A DNA stretch of 64,000 nt from NCBI RefSeq assembly GCF_000948975.2, contig NZ_CP059735.1, positions 2,542,001 through 2,606,000 on the forward strand, written 5' to 3'. Shown piece by piece: positions 52,345-59,934 of the stretch. The notes below the pieces were generated by a model. The model did no database searches. It worked only from the letters and a program-made list of their open reading frames with translations, and had not been told where the DNA came from. The position numbers were made by a program, and so were the translations under genes. This DNA is from Thalassomonas actiniarum. GTDB lineage: Bacteria; Pseudomonadota; Gammaproteobacteria; Enterobacterales; Alteromonadaceae. The number at the start of each line of letters is the position of its first letter. Positions within the stretch are counted from its first letter, which is position 1.

Positions 52345-52929
52345 TTAAGGACAACTTTCAATAAAGCTATGCTGCCACCCCTGCTTATCAAGATAACAGG
52401 ATTTTGTTGGCAGAGGATTACAGCTAATTTCAGCTTCTTTTTCATCAGAGGTGATAAAGCCTAATTTATGGTAGATGTGTTCGTTCACGAGGTTAGTTAC
52501 CGCAAACTGAGTATAAATTTTGTTCAGGGATAAGTGTGAAAAACCGTATTCACTCAGGGCTCCTTGAGCCTCCAGTCCATATCCCTTTCCCTGGCTGTCA
52601 CAATAAAGCATGATGCCGATGCTGGCAGCATCGCTTCGTGTCAAATCCCAGGTCAAAGCCAGCATACCTATACTTTTTTGGCTCTGACGTTCGACAACCG
52701 TCCAGCTCAGGCGCTGATCGCCATCGCTGTTGGTGTTGTTAAGGGTAAAAGTGAACAGCTGTCGTGTCTGTTCTCTGCTTAAGGGGGGGCCGATGTGCCG
52801 CATGACCTGTTTACTGGTATAAAGAGAAAAATACAGAGCTTTATCCTGCTTTGCCAGCGGGCGGAAAAATAGATGCCTGCTGCTAAAGCAAGCTTGTTGG
52901 TTAGTAGTGACTAAAATTTCTCCGGCCAT
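52345..52929 (-). CDS. RimJ/RimL-type GNAT acetyltransferase (upstream paralogue)
   Basis: The protein has 194 residues from ATG 52929 with AAGAGA upstream. Features: SSRHLFFRPLAKQDKALYFS, the acetyl-CoA loop YCDSQGKGYGLEAQGALSE and VNEHIYHKLGFITS. It resembles the downstream neighbour throughout, consistent with an old tandem duplication. It lies about 90 bp from the next GNAT start and 106 bp from the aspartic protease stop. The substrate is unknown. Confidence 0.87.
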   Translation of the reverse strand: MAGEILVTTNQQACFSSRHLFFRPLAKQDKALYFSLYTSKQVMRHIGPPLSREQTRQLFTFTLNNTNSDGDQRLSWTVVERQSQKSIGMLALTWDLTRSDAASIGIMLYCDSQGKGYGLEAQGALSEYGFSHLSLNKIYTQFAVTNLVNEHIYHKLGFITSDEKEAEISCNPLPTKSCYLDKQGWQHSFIESCP

Positions 52930-53035
52930 TTATCTCTTCCCTGATATTTTAATTAAGGATGGTTTAATTTTAGTCTCTTTAGCTTGAATTTTTGCTTATT
53001 AACCTACTTTTTGTTTAATTTACTTTTGCTTAGAG

Positions 53036-54388
53036 TTAACAAGGGCTTGCACATTTGATAACCCCGGTACCGTTAACCGTCCGGTCGAAAATCAAATAAT
53101 AATTATTGAGCAAAGGCAGGCCGAGAATACTTTGATTCGGCCAGTTTGGCAGTTGGGTCAGTATTTTAAAGCAGGCTTTATCGGCTTTGGGGCTGTTGGT
53201 CTGCCAGTAGGTCTCGGGTTTGCACACCAAACTGACGGTCTTATTATCTGAGCCGGTGAAATTAAACGTGAGATCCGGCCATTTATCCAAGTCTAGCAGC
53301 GAGCTATCGATACCGGTTTCCTGGGCCGATATTTCCTCAAAGGGAGCAAGTAAGGCGGTAAAGCCTGCGGATATGGCGGTAAAGTCCTTGAGCATTTGCT
53401 GGTACATCCCGCTGGTGAGCACTACCAGCGATGCGCCGGTATCTATGATGGCATTGGTGAAATAACTTTTTTGGTGTTTAGCGGCCAGTGGTGGCGCTGG
53501 AATAGCCGGTTGATTGCCTACCTGCACTGAACTCAGGCTGACATTGTAATAGATATCATGTTCAACCTCTAAGGTTGTAAACTCTCCCCGGTAAAGCTGG
53601 CTTTGTTCTTCGCCGCCGCCAAGAATAAGCGCTCCCTGATTCAGGGGATGCTGCGCCAGTTCGGCTGTGGTGGCGTTATCATCGGCGACATAAATACTTG
53701 AGCGTTTACTGTAAAAAGCAAACTTGTTGGCAATTAAGTCATGCTCTTCCAGTGAAGTGAAATAGGGGATGATATTTTTCTTCGGCGATTGCCACAAAAA
53801 ACGGTTAAATTGTCTTAAATCGTCGCTGTTTATCTCGTCTGGCTGCTGGCTTAAGCTGCTGGCCTTTGCCGCGGCTATGTTGACGTTATGCACAGTGGCT
53901 TGTTGATGTGCTTTTTCGTCATGGCTAAAGGGCCAGGGGTAGGTTACCGCGGGGGTGATATTGTTTTGCTGTAAATAATCTTTGAGATCATAACTTTTAT
54001 TGAGATGGCGATAGGCCAGGCCAAACATGCCGTCGGCTTCGCCGAAGGTTTTATTTTGCAGATCGCAGGAAACTAGGGCCAGGGGCGTTTGTTTTAAGGT
54101 TAACTGATCTTGCTGGTTACCTATGGAGACCGAGGTGGTCACCACCGGGCCGTCCCAGCCGCCGATACCATAGTTGACTTCCTGTGCAAAGGAGGTTGGC
54201 TGAAGCTCTTGATCTGTTTGTGGCTGATATACTTTTTGTTCAACCACTAAGGTACTGCTGCCGGTATCTAAAATCAGATTTACCGGGGTTTGCTCACTGC
54301 CGATCAGCAGTTGTGCACAGTAGTCGCCTTTGGCATAAACATTACAGATGGGAATATGGATGCTTTGGCTGCTGTTATCCTCTTTCAT
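53036..54388 (-). CDS. Pepsin-like (A1 family) aspartic protease, bacterial
   Basis: The start ATG 54388 follows AGAGGT at ideal spacing and gives 450 residues; a TTG frame to 54478 adds 30 residues without a ribosome site. Both catalytic motifs of a bilobal pepsin are present: NLILDTGSSTLVV (Asp41) and NAIIDTGASLVVL in the second lobe, plus the final SILGLPLLNNYYLIFDR. No signal peptide is visible, so it may act in the cytoplasm, as reported for the Shewanella homologue shewasin D. Pepsin-like enzymes are rare in bacteria. It lies on the same strand as the borosin and GNAT genes. Confidence 0.88.
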   Translation of the reverse strand: MKEDNSSQSIHIPICNVYAKGDYCAQLLIGSEQTPVNLILDTGSSTLVVEQKVYQPQTDQELQPTSFAQEVNYGIGGWDGPVVTTSVSIGNQQDQLTLKQTPLALVSCDLQNKTFGEADGMFGLAYRHLNKSYDLKDYLQQNNITPAVTYPWPFSHDEKAHQQATVHNVNIAAAKASSLSQQPDEINSDDLRQFNRFLWQSPKKNIIPYFTSLEEHDLIANKFAFYSKRSSIYVADDNATTAELAQHPLNQGALILGGGEEQSQLYRGEFTTLEVEHDIYYNVSLSSVQVGNQPAIPAPPLAAKHQKSYFTNAIIDTGASLVVLTSGMYQQMLKDFTAISAGFTALLAPFEEISAQETGIDSSLLDLDKWPDLTFNFTGSDNKTVSLVCKPETYWQTNSPKADKACFKILTQLPNWPNQSILGLPLLNNYYLIFDRTVNGTGVIKCASPC

Positions 54389-54577
54389 ACTCGTAACCTC
54401 TGGCGTTGTTGTCGGCTGCTGCCTGGTGAGTTGATCGTCGGTGGCTGTTTTATGCATGCTAAATCTGGATGTTGCCAATAGAATAAAAACTAATCGTCGA
54501 TATTACCCGCGCCGGTCAAGCTACGCCAGTGTTTTCTCTTTTTCGGCTATGGGGGTAGGGCCTAATTTTATTGTCTG

Positions 54578-54610
54578 TGCTAAGTGGCAGTGGCTAACTA
54601 CCACTTAGCA
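54578..54610 (-). terminator. Perfect inverted repeat between protease and exporter genes
   Basis: TGCTAAGTGG (54578-54587) pairs perfectly with CCACTTAGCA (54601-54610). It lies 26 bases after the exporter stop on the minus strand. The better T run is on the plus side, so direction is ambiguous. Confidence 0.5.
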
Positions 54611-54635
54611 TTTATTATTTTTTTGGCAAAGCCGT

Positions 54636-55838
54636 TTATATCGCAGCTGCTTTTTTTGTTCGGTAAATTAAAACCAGTGTGGTCAAACTGCAAAAGAAAA
54701 ATCCAAGTACCAGAGGGACAACACTGCCCTCATAGAGCTGGCCTATAATAGCGCCAATGAGCACAGAAACTAAGGTTTGTACCGAGCTGATCACTGAGGT
54801 GGCAATCCCGGCAATATGCCCTAAAGGATGCAATGCCAGGGTATTTAAGTTGCCAAATAAAAGACCTATACTAAAAAAAGTAACGGCTAAATAAGCCATT
54901 AATGCCATCAGCGGCGGTTGGGTTTCCAGGTTTTCAATATAAAAATAAAACCCCAGAGCGGTAATGGTGAGGACAATTAAAGCCCCGCGGCACAGTTTAG
55001 CCATATTAAAACGCATTACCAGCTTTGAATTGGCAAAGGAAGATAAACCTATTGCCAGTGCCAGAGCGCCAAAATAGAGGGAAAATAAATCTCCCAGCTG
55101 ATATTGGTGTTGCAGTATTTGTTGTGCGGTACTTAAATAACCGACAAAAGCACCAAAAATTATCCCTGAACCTAGCATATAACGGCGTGATACCGGGTGC
55201 TTTAACGTTTCGCTGGCGCCGGATTTAAAAGAAGCCAATGACAGTGGGATGCGCTTTTCCAATGCCAAGGTTTCTTGTTGTCGAAAATGCAGCCAAAATA
55301 AGCTGATAATGCCAAAGACTAGAATCAGCACAAAAATAGCCCGCCATTGACTAAATAGTAAGATCCCCTGGCCAACCGAAGGGGCAAGGGCGGGTACCAT
55401 AATAAAGAACATCATGATAAGCGACATTACTTTGCCCATTTGCGGGCCTTCAAACTGATCCCGTATCATAGCCAGGGAGACAACCCTGCAGGATGCAACA
55501 CCAAAACCTTGCAGTACGCGCCCTGCCAGCATCACAAAGAAACTGCTTGAGAATATCGATAGCAAGTTTCCCAGAATGAAAATAGCGATCCCTAAATAGA
55601 TGATTTTTTTGCGGCCATAAGCATCCGATAAAGGGCCGTAAAATATCAAACCTACCGCCATGCCGAGAAAAACGCTGGTAATAATCAGCTGGTTGTCATT
55701 GCTGTTTTCTACCTGCAAACTGGTCCCTATCTGACTCAATGCGGGTAACATGGCGTCTATGGTCAGGGCTACCAGTGACATGAGTATGGCCATCAGGGCG
55801 ATAAATTCTTTTTTTACCTCGGGTCTGTCTTGCTTCAT
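54636..55838 (-). CDS. MFS exporter, Bcr/CflA drug-resistance type
   Basis: From ATG 55838 (GAGGT just upstream) the protein has 400 residues and about 12 membrane helices; the frame to 55853 is less likely. Signature of the Bcr/CflA branch: LTIDAMLPALSQIGTSLQV, FYGPLSDAYGRKKIIYLG (motif A) and GFGVASCRVVSLAMIRDQF. It exports small molecules by proton antiport. It is the most upstream of the minus-strand genes of the 48.6-55.8 kb block. A role in exporting a borosin product is only a possibility. Confidence 0.9.
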   Translation of the reverse strand: MKQDRPEVKKEFIALMAILMSLVALTIDAMLPALSQIGTSLQVENSNDNQLIITSVFLGMAVGLIFYGPLSDAYGRKKIIYLGIAIFILGNLLSIFSSSFFVMLAGRVLQGFGVASCRVVSLAMIRDQFEGPQMGKVMSLIMMFFIMVPALAPSVGQGILLFSQWRAIFVLILVFGIISLFWLHFRQQETLALEKRIPLSLASFKSGASETLKHPVSRRYMLGSGIIFGAFVGYLSTAQQILQHQYQLGDLFSLYFGALALAIGLSSFANSKLVMRFNMAKLCRGALIVLTITALGFYFYIENLETQPPLMALMAYLAVTFFSIGLLFGNLNTLALHPLGHIAGIATSVISSVQTLVSVLIGAIIGQLYEGSVVPLVLGFFFCSLTTLVLIYRTKKAAAI

Positions 55839-56193
55839 TACTACCTCGTACATGTACTACTTTTGACCGCTGGCAAAAACGTTATTCCTAAGTACTGATT
55901 GACTTGAGCTTGTTCTTTCAGGGATGACCAATAGTGACTGCTTTTATTTCATTCGAAAGTGCGGGTAAGGGGAGTAACCCTTGAATTGTCCACTAAGTGT
56001 ATCACAGTAAGGCCTTTTTTATATTGGTATTAATGGGAGAAAAAAGACGATTTTTTAGATAGTTTTCTTCTGTTTACGGGTTAGGCACTGATGGTGTTGC
56101 TGTCTTGTTCATTTGACACAAACGTATTTTTGCCAAATAAGGTCTAGTATTAAAGCTAATGACAAATAGCCTGATGATTAAGGGATAGCAGAG
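55839..56193. other. Non-coding spacer between exporter and TonB receptor
   Basis: This 355-bp divergent spacer has no frame with a ribosome site. It contains a perfect TTGACA at 56113-56118 on the plus strand, about 75 bases before the receptor start, but with only a poor AAATAA -10 element 16 bases later. I see nothing else of note in it. Confidence 0.5.
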
Positions 56194-58350
56194 ATGTGTA
56201 CCTTTAATATGAAGTTTTTTAACCTGGCTTGTCATCTCTGTGGTTATTTTTTTATTGTCGCTTTTCTACCTGTTTTCTTTTTTCCCGGCTTTTCATTTGC
56301 ATTTGGCCAACAAAATGATGAAACCTTTGATCCCTTGGATATTGAACTCCTGTCACAGATCAGTCTGGAAAAATTACTGAATATCGAGGTGGCCGTCGCG
56401 ACAAAAACCTTAAAGTCTTCTGCCGAGGTGCCGGCAATTATGACGGTGATCACCGCGCAGGAAATACGCCAGTTTGGTTATCAAAGTGTTGCCGAGGTGC
56501 TCGGCCATGTCACAGGTTTTATTGATAGCTATGATCTGGCCATGCATAATTTTGGCGTCAGGGGCATTAATTCCGGCGTGCGCTCTGGCTCCCGTACCGT
56601 TAAGTTTATGATTGACGGCAATGCCACGGCTTTTCGCTCAACTTCGCAAAACTTCATTGATCAAGAATTTATTCCCATGTCTATGGTTGCCAGGATAGAA
56701 ATTATCCGGGGACCTGTGTCTGCGCTTTATGGCGCCAATGCCTTTTTAGGGGTCGTGAACATAGTGACCAAGGAAGCCGGATCGCTCGAGGATCAGGGCA
56801 TGGTCAGTGTTAGCGCCACAAAACTTGAGCATGCCGGTAGCGGTTATCAGTTATCTGCGGTCGGCGGCAATAAAAATGAACGTAGCCAATACAGCGCCGG
56901 TTTTTCGGTTGCCGGGATGGACCGCCAGGGGATTGATTTGCCCAGGCGCTCACCCGATTATTTGCTCTTTGACCATACCCGTGCCAGCCAACCGGATGAT
57001 TATCAAAGCCTGAACTTTTACGCCAGGGGAGATTATCAGCTTGATGATGTTAACTCTGTGGCCTTATCGGCTTATTTCCAGGAACTTGAAGTGGATAATT
57101 ATTTCACCGACTTAAATGCCTTACAGGAGCAGGGGGCAAATATTATCGGTTACCAGAATTATTTTCTTACACTGGCGTATGAGAGCGAGCTGGCTGAGCA
57201 TATTGTGTTGAGATCGTATGCAAGCTTTTCCCGGGGAGATACCACAGATAACGATAAGGTTGAGTTGGGGGCGGATAATTTCTATCTCACCCGGCGCATA
57301 GGTTTTACCAGTTTTGATATCGGCGCCGAATTTCTGCTCAACTTGTCCGGCGGACAAAATGTTTTAGTGGGTTTTGAAAGCCGCCGTGATGATCAAAAAC
57401 TCGAAACCTTTAACCGGGTCGAGCGAGAGAGCGGCCAGGAAACTCAATTATCGGACAGCCGTAATAAAGATATCACAGATATCGGTATATACGGGCAATA
57501 CCAGTTTCAGTTATCTGAAAACTGGAGCGGTATTCTTGGCTATCGCCTCGATGATGACTCTATCATAGAACAAAATGAATCGCTGCGTTTGGGCCTGGTC
57601 GGACAATTACCTTGGGATATGACGTTAAAATTACTCGTTGGCAGCGCATTTCAGGCGCCTTCCCCCGAGCTGCTGTTCAGGGAGTCTGCCCAGTCAGGAG
57701 ACATTATCGGTAATGAAGCATTGCGGGCGCAAAAAGCAGAAACTGCTGAAATTTCCCTGTCGGTGCCGGTAACGGATTTCTTGCATATCAGCGGTACGCT
57801 TTACAAGACCAAGGTTAAAGACTTAGTGATCTTTAACAGCAACAGCATCAATTTATTTGCCGAAAATAGTACCGAAAGCAATACCGAGGGTTTTGAACTG
57901 GAGTCGAGGTTTCAGTACGGCAATTTCACCGGTTATGTTAATTACTTTTATCAGGATACCAAACGGGACCCCAGTGCGAATGCTTTGTATATTTTGCAGT
58001 ACAACCCCAAAGGAGAGCTTTTCCCCGAGCAGGCGGCAAATTGGGGGATAAGTTATTACCATGCCCGGGCAAAGGTGACCGTCAGCCTGAATAATCGCTG
58101 GGTCGATAAACGCCCGGCCTCAACCTTAAATGTGTTAAGAGCACAGGGCCATTATCAGTTGGCACCTTATATCGATGGGACTTTGACGGTTTCGATGGCG
58201 GGTTTTTCTCTGCTTAAGGGGAAATCCTCACAGTTAAGGCTGCAGGTAAGGGATCTCTATAACAGTGATCATGTTGATGCCGGTTTTGGCGGCATTGATT
58301 TTCCTTCCCTGGGGCGCAGATTTACCTTCACCTATGAGCAGAGTTTTTAG
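56194..58350 (+). CDS. TonB-dependent receptor coupled to a substrate-binding lipoprotein
   Basis: The protein has 718 residues. A signal sequence (YFFIVAFLPVFFFPGFSFAFG) precedes a conserved N-terminal segment (DIELLSQISLEKLLNIEVAV), seen in a widespread subgroup of proteobacterial receptors. Plug (AEVPAIMTVITAQEIRQFGY; IEIIRGPVSALYGANAFLGV) and barrel follow, ending RRFTFTYEQSF with the terminal Phe. The ligand is unknown, and the FRAP/NPDL haem signature is not seen. It is followed after 12 bp by a lipoprotein of the LivK type, an operon that suggests shared ligand recognition. Confidence 0.92.
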   Translation: MCTFNMKFFNLACHLCGYFFIVAFLPVFFFPGFSFAFGQQNDETFDPLDIELLSQISLEKLLNIEVAVATKTLKSSAEVPAIMTVITAQEIRQFGYQSVAEVLGHVTGFIDSYDLAMHNFGVRGINSGVRSGSRTVKFMIDGNATAFRSTSQNFIDQEFIPMSMVARIEIIRGPVSALYGANAFLGVVNIVTKEAGSLEDQGMVSVSATKLEHAGSGYQLSAVGGNKNERSQYSAGFSVAGMDRQGIDLPRRSPDYLLFDHTRASQPDDYQSLNFYARGDYQLDDVNSVALSAYFQELEVDNYFTDLNALQEQGANIIGYQNYFLTLAYESELAEHIVLRSYASFSRGDTTDNDKVELGADNFYLTRRIGFTSFDIGAEFLLNLSGGQNVLVGFESRRDDQKLETFNRVERESGQETQLSDSRNKDITDIGIYGQYQFQLSENWSGILGYRLDDDSIIEQNESLRLGLVGQLPWDMTLKLLVGSAFQAPSPELLFRESAQSGDIIGNEALRAQKAETAEISLSVPVTDFLHISGTLYKTKVKDLVIFNSNSINLFAENSTESNTEGFELESRFQYGNFTGYVNYFYQDTKRDPSANALYILQYNPKGELFPEQAANWGISYYHARAKVTVSLNNRWVDKRPASTLNVLRAQGHYQLAPYIDGTLTVSMAGFSLLKGKSSQLRLQVRDLYNSDHVDAGFGGIDFPSLGRRFTFTYEQSF

Positions 58351-58362
58351 GAGTCTGTTGTT

Positions 58363-59643
58363 ATGTTTAGCTCCCGTTTTATTTTTGTCTCTACTTTGCT
58401 GCTTTGTGGCTGTGGTGGTGAAAATGATGATGCCGATCAGCCGCTGGTATTAGATATAGTGGCTGAGCAGTTTAATGAAGAGGCGATTAATTTCGGCTCG
58501 GTGGCCGCCAGGCAGGAAAGGTTAGACGTGTGTTTGCTGGCGGTAAAGCAAATCAATGATCTTGGCGGGATCCTTGGTAAAGAGTTAAACCTGGTCGGTT
58601 TTGTTGCCCGCTCGACCGCGGAAAGTACCGAACTGGTACAAAAACTGGTGGATGCCGATATCCAGGCGCTGGAAGTGCAGTTTTCTTCCCGGGCGATTGC
58701 TGCTGCGGATATTACCGTGCCTGAGGGACGGTTATTAATGGCTTCTACTGCGCAAAGTCCCAGTCTGACGGATATTGCCGATAAGGATTTGATTTTCCGC
58801 TTCCAGGCAAGAACCGATACCATTGCGGTTGCCTTGGCGGAGTTGGCGATCATGCGCGGCGGCAGTAAAGCCGCCTTGATTTTTAACGACGACGATAGTT
58901 TTGGTCAGAGGCTGTCTGAGCAGTTTGCCGATGCTTTTATGGCCTTAGGGGGAGAGATCGTCGCCACTATCAGTTTTCCTATCAGTAAAGCCAGTGGCTT
59001 TGATGGCGAAATAGCGATATTGGCCAGTAGCGGCGCCGATGTTGTGCTTAATAACATACTTGAGGTGGGGATTGCCGCCAATTTTTATAACGAAGCCGTG
59101 ACCATTGATTTTACCCGTCTGGTCCATCTGTCGGGTTCTATTGCCGGGGTAGAGGCCTCATTTTTGGACAACTTGATCGAACCCATGAGGATCAGCGGTT
59201 TGGAGGGAATACAAAGTACCAGAGGATTACAAACAGATGAAAATGTGATTTTTTTTCAAACCAGCTTTTTAGAGTTTTTTGGCGCTTTACCCGGTGCTTT
59301 TACCAATGGGGTTTATGATGCCTGCCAGGTTGTTGCTTTGGCCATTGAGCGGGCAGGGCGTGAACACAATACCGATAACCCCGATGCTGAAATGATCCGG
59401 GACAGTTTTCGCGCCGTGCTTAATCCGCCGGGGGAAGTTGTCGGCGCTGCCAGTTTGCAGCATGCATTAGATATATTGCGCAATAACGGCGAGATTGATT
59501 TTAACGGCACTTACGCCCGGCAATGGGATGAAAACGGGGACCTGATCGGCCGACTTGTGTTTGATATTTCCACCCTGGACGGTATCAAGGTGGAATGGGT
59601 GGCTTCGGCACAATTAACGGTTTTTATTGAATCGAATGATTAG
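58363..59643 (+). CDS. LivK-like type I periplasmic-binding lipoprotein
   Basis: The protein has 426 residues. A short lipoprotein signal (FIFVSTLLLCGC) precedes a two-lobed receptor fold: RLDVCLLAVKQINDLGGILG and RLLMASTAQSPSLTDIADK. SKAALIFNDDDSFGQRLSEQ and YDACQVVALAIERAG follow. This is the pattern of branched-chain amino acid or urea-binding proteins of ABC importers. No permease or ATPase gene is present. It lies 12 bp after the TonB receptor and before a c-di-GMP multi-domain protein, so a ligand-sensing or hand-over function is possible. The ligand is unknown. Confidence 0.88.
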   Translation: MFSSRFIFVSTLLLCGCGGENDDADQPLVLDIVAEQFNEEAINFGSVAARQERLDVCLLAVKQINDLGGILGKELNLVGFVARSTAESTELVQKLVDADIQALEVQFSSRAIAAADITVPEGRLLMASTAQSPSLTDIADKDLIFRFQARTDTIAVALAELAIMRGGSKAALIFNDDDSFGQRLSEQFADAFMALGGEIVATISFPISKASGFDGEIAILASSGADVVLNNILEVGIAANFYNEAVTIDFTRLVHLSGSIAGVEASFLDNLIEPMRISGLEGIQSTRGLQTDENVIFFQTSFLEFFGALPGAFTNGVYDACQVVALAIERAGREHNTDNPDAEMIRDSFRAVLNPPGEVVGAASLQHALDILRNNGEIDFNGTYARQWDENGDLIGRLVFDISTLDGIKVEWVASAQLTVFIESND

Positions 59644-59934
59644 TGCTCTTATACTGAATTCGCGTTTCTTTTTCGTTGTTTTAACGGGATTATGAAAGTG
59701 GTGAAAAGCTTGTTACCGGCCCCTTGGTTGGGAACATATTTTAAAAGCCATTTTTTTATAACGGATAAAACAGTGCTTATCCTTTGAGTCTAATCAATTT
59801 TTTATTGAATATTTTATTCCCCGCCCGGCTATCTTTATCGCTATGTATTTACTTTTATCCGAGAATAAGCAAAAGTAGGCTCAGAGAAATTATATGCCGG
59901 TCGCCATTTCAGGCCGGCATTTGTATGTTATGAT

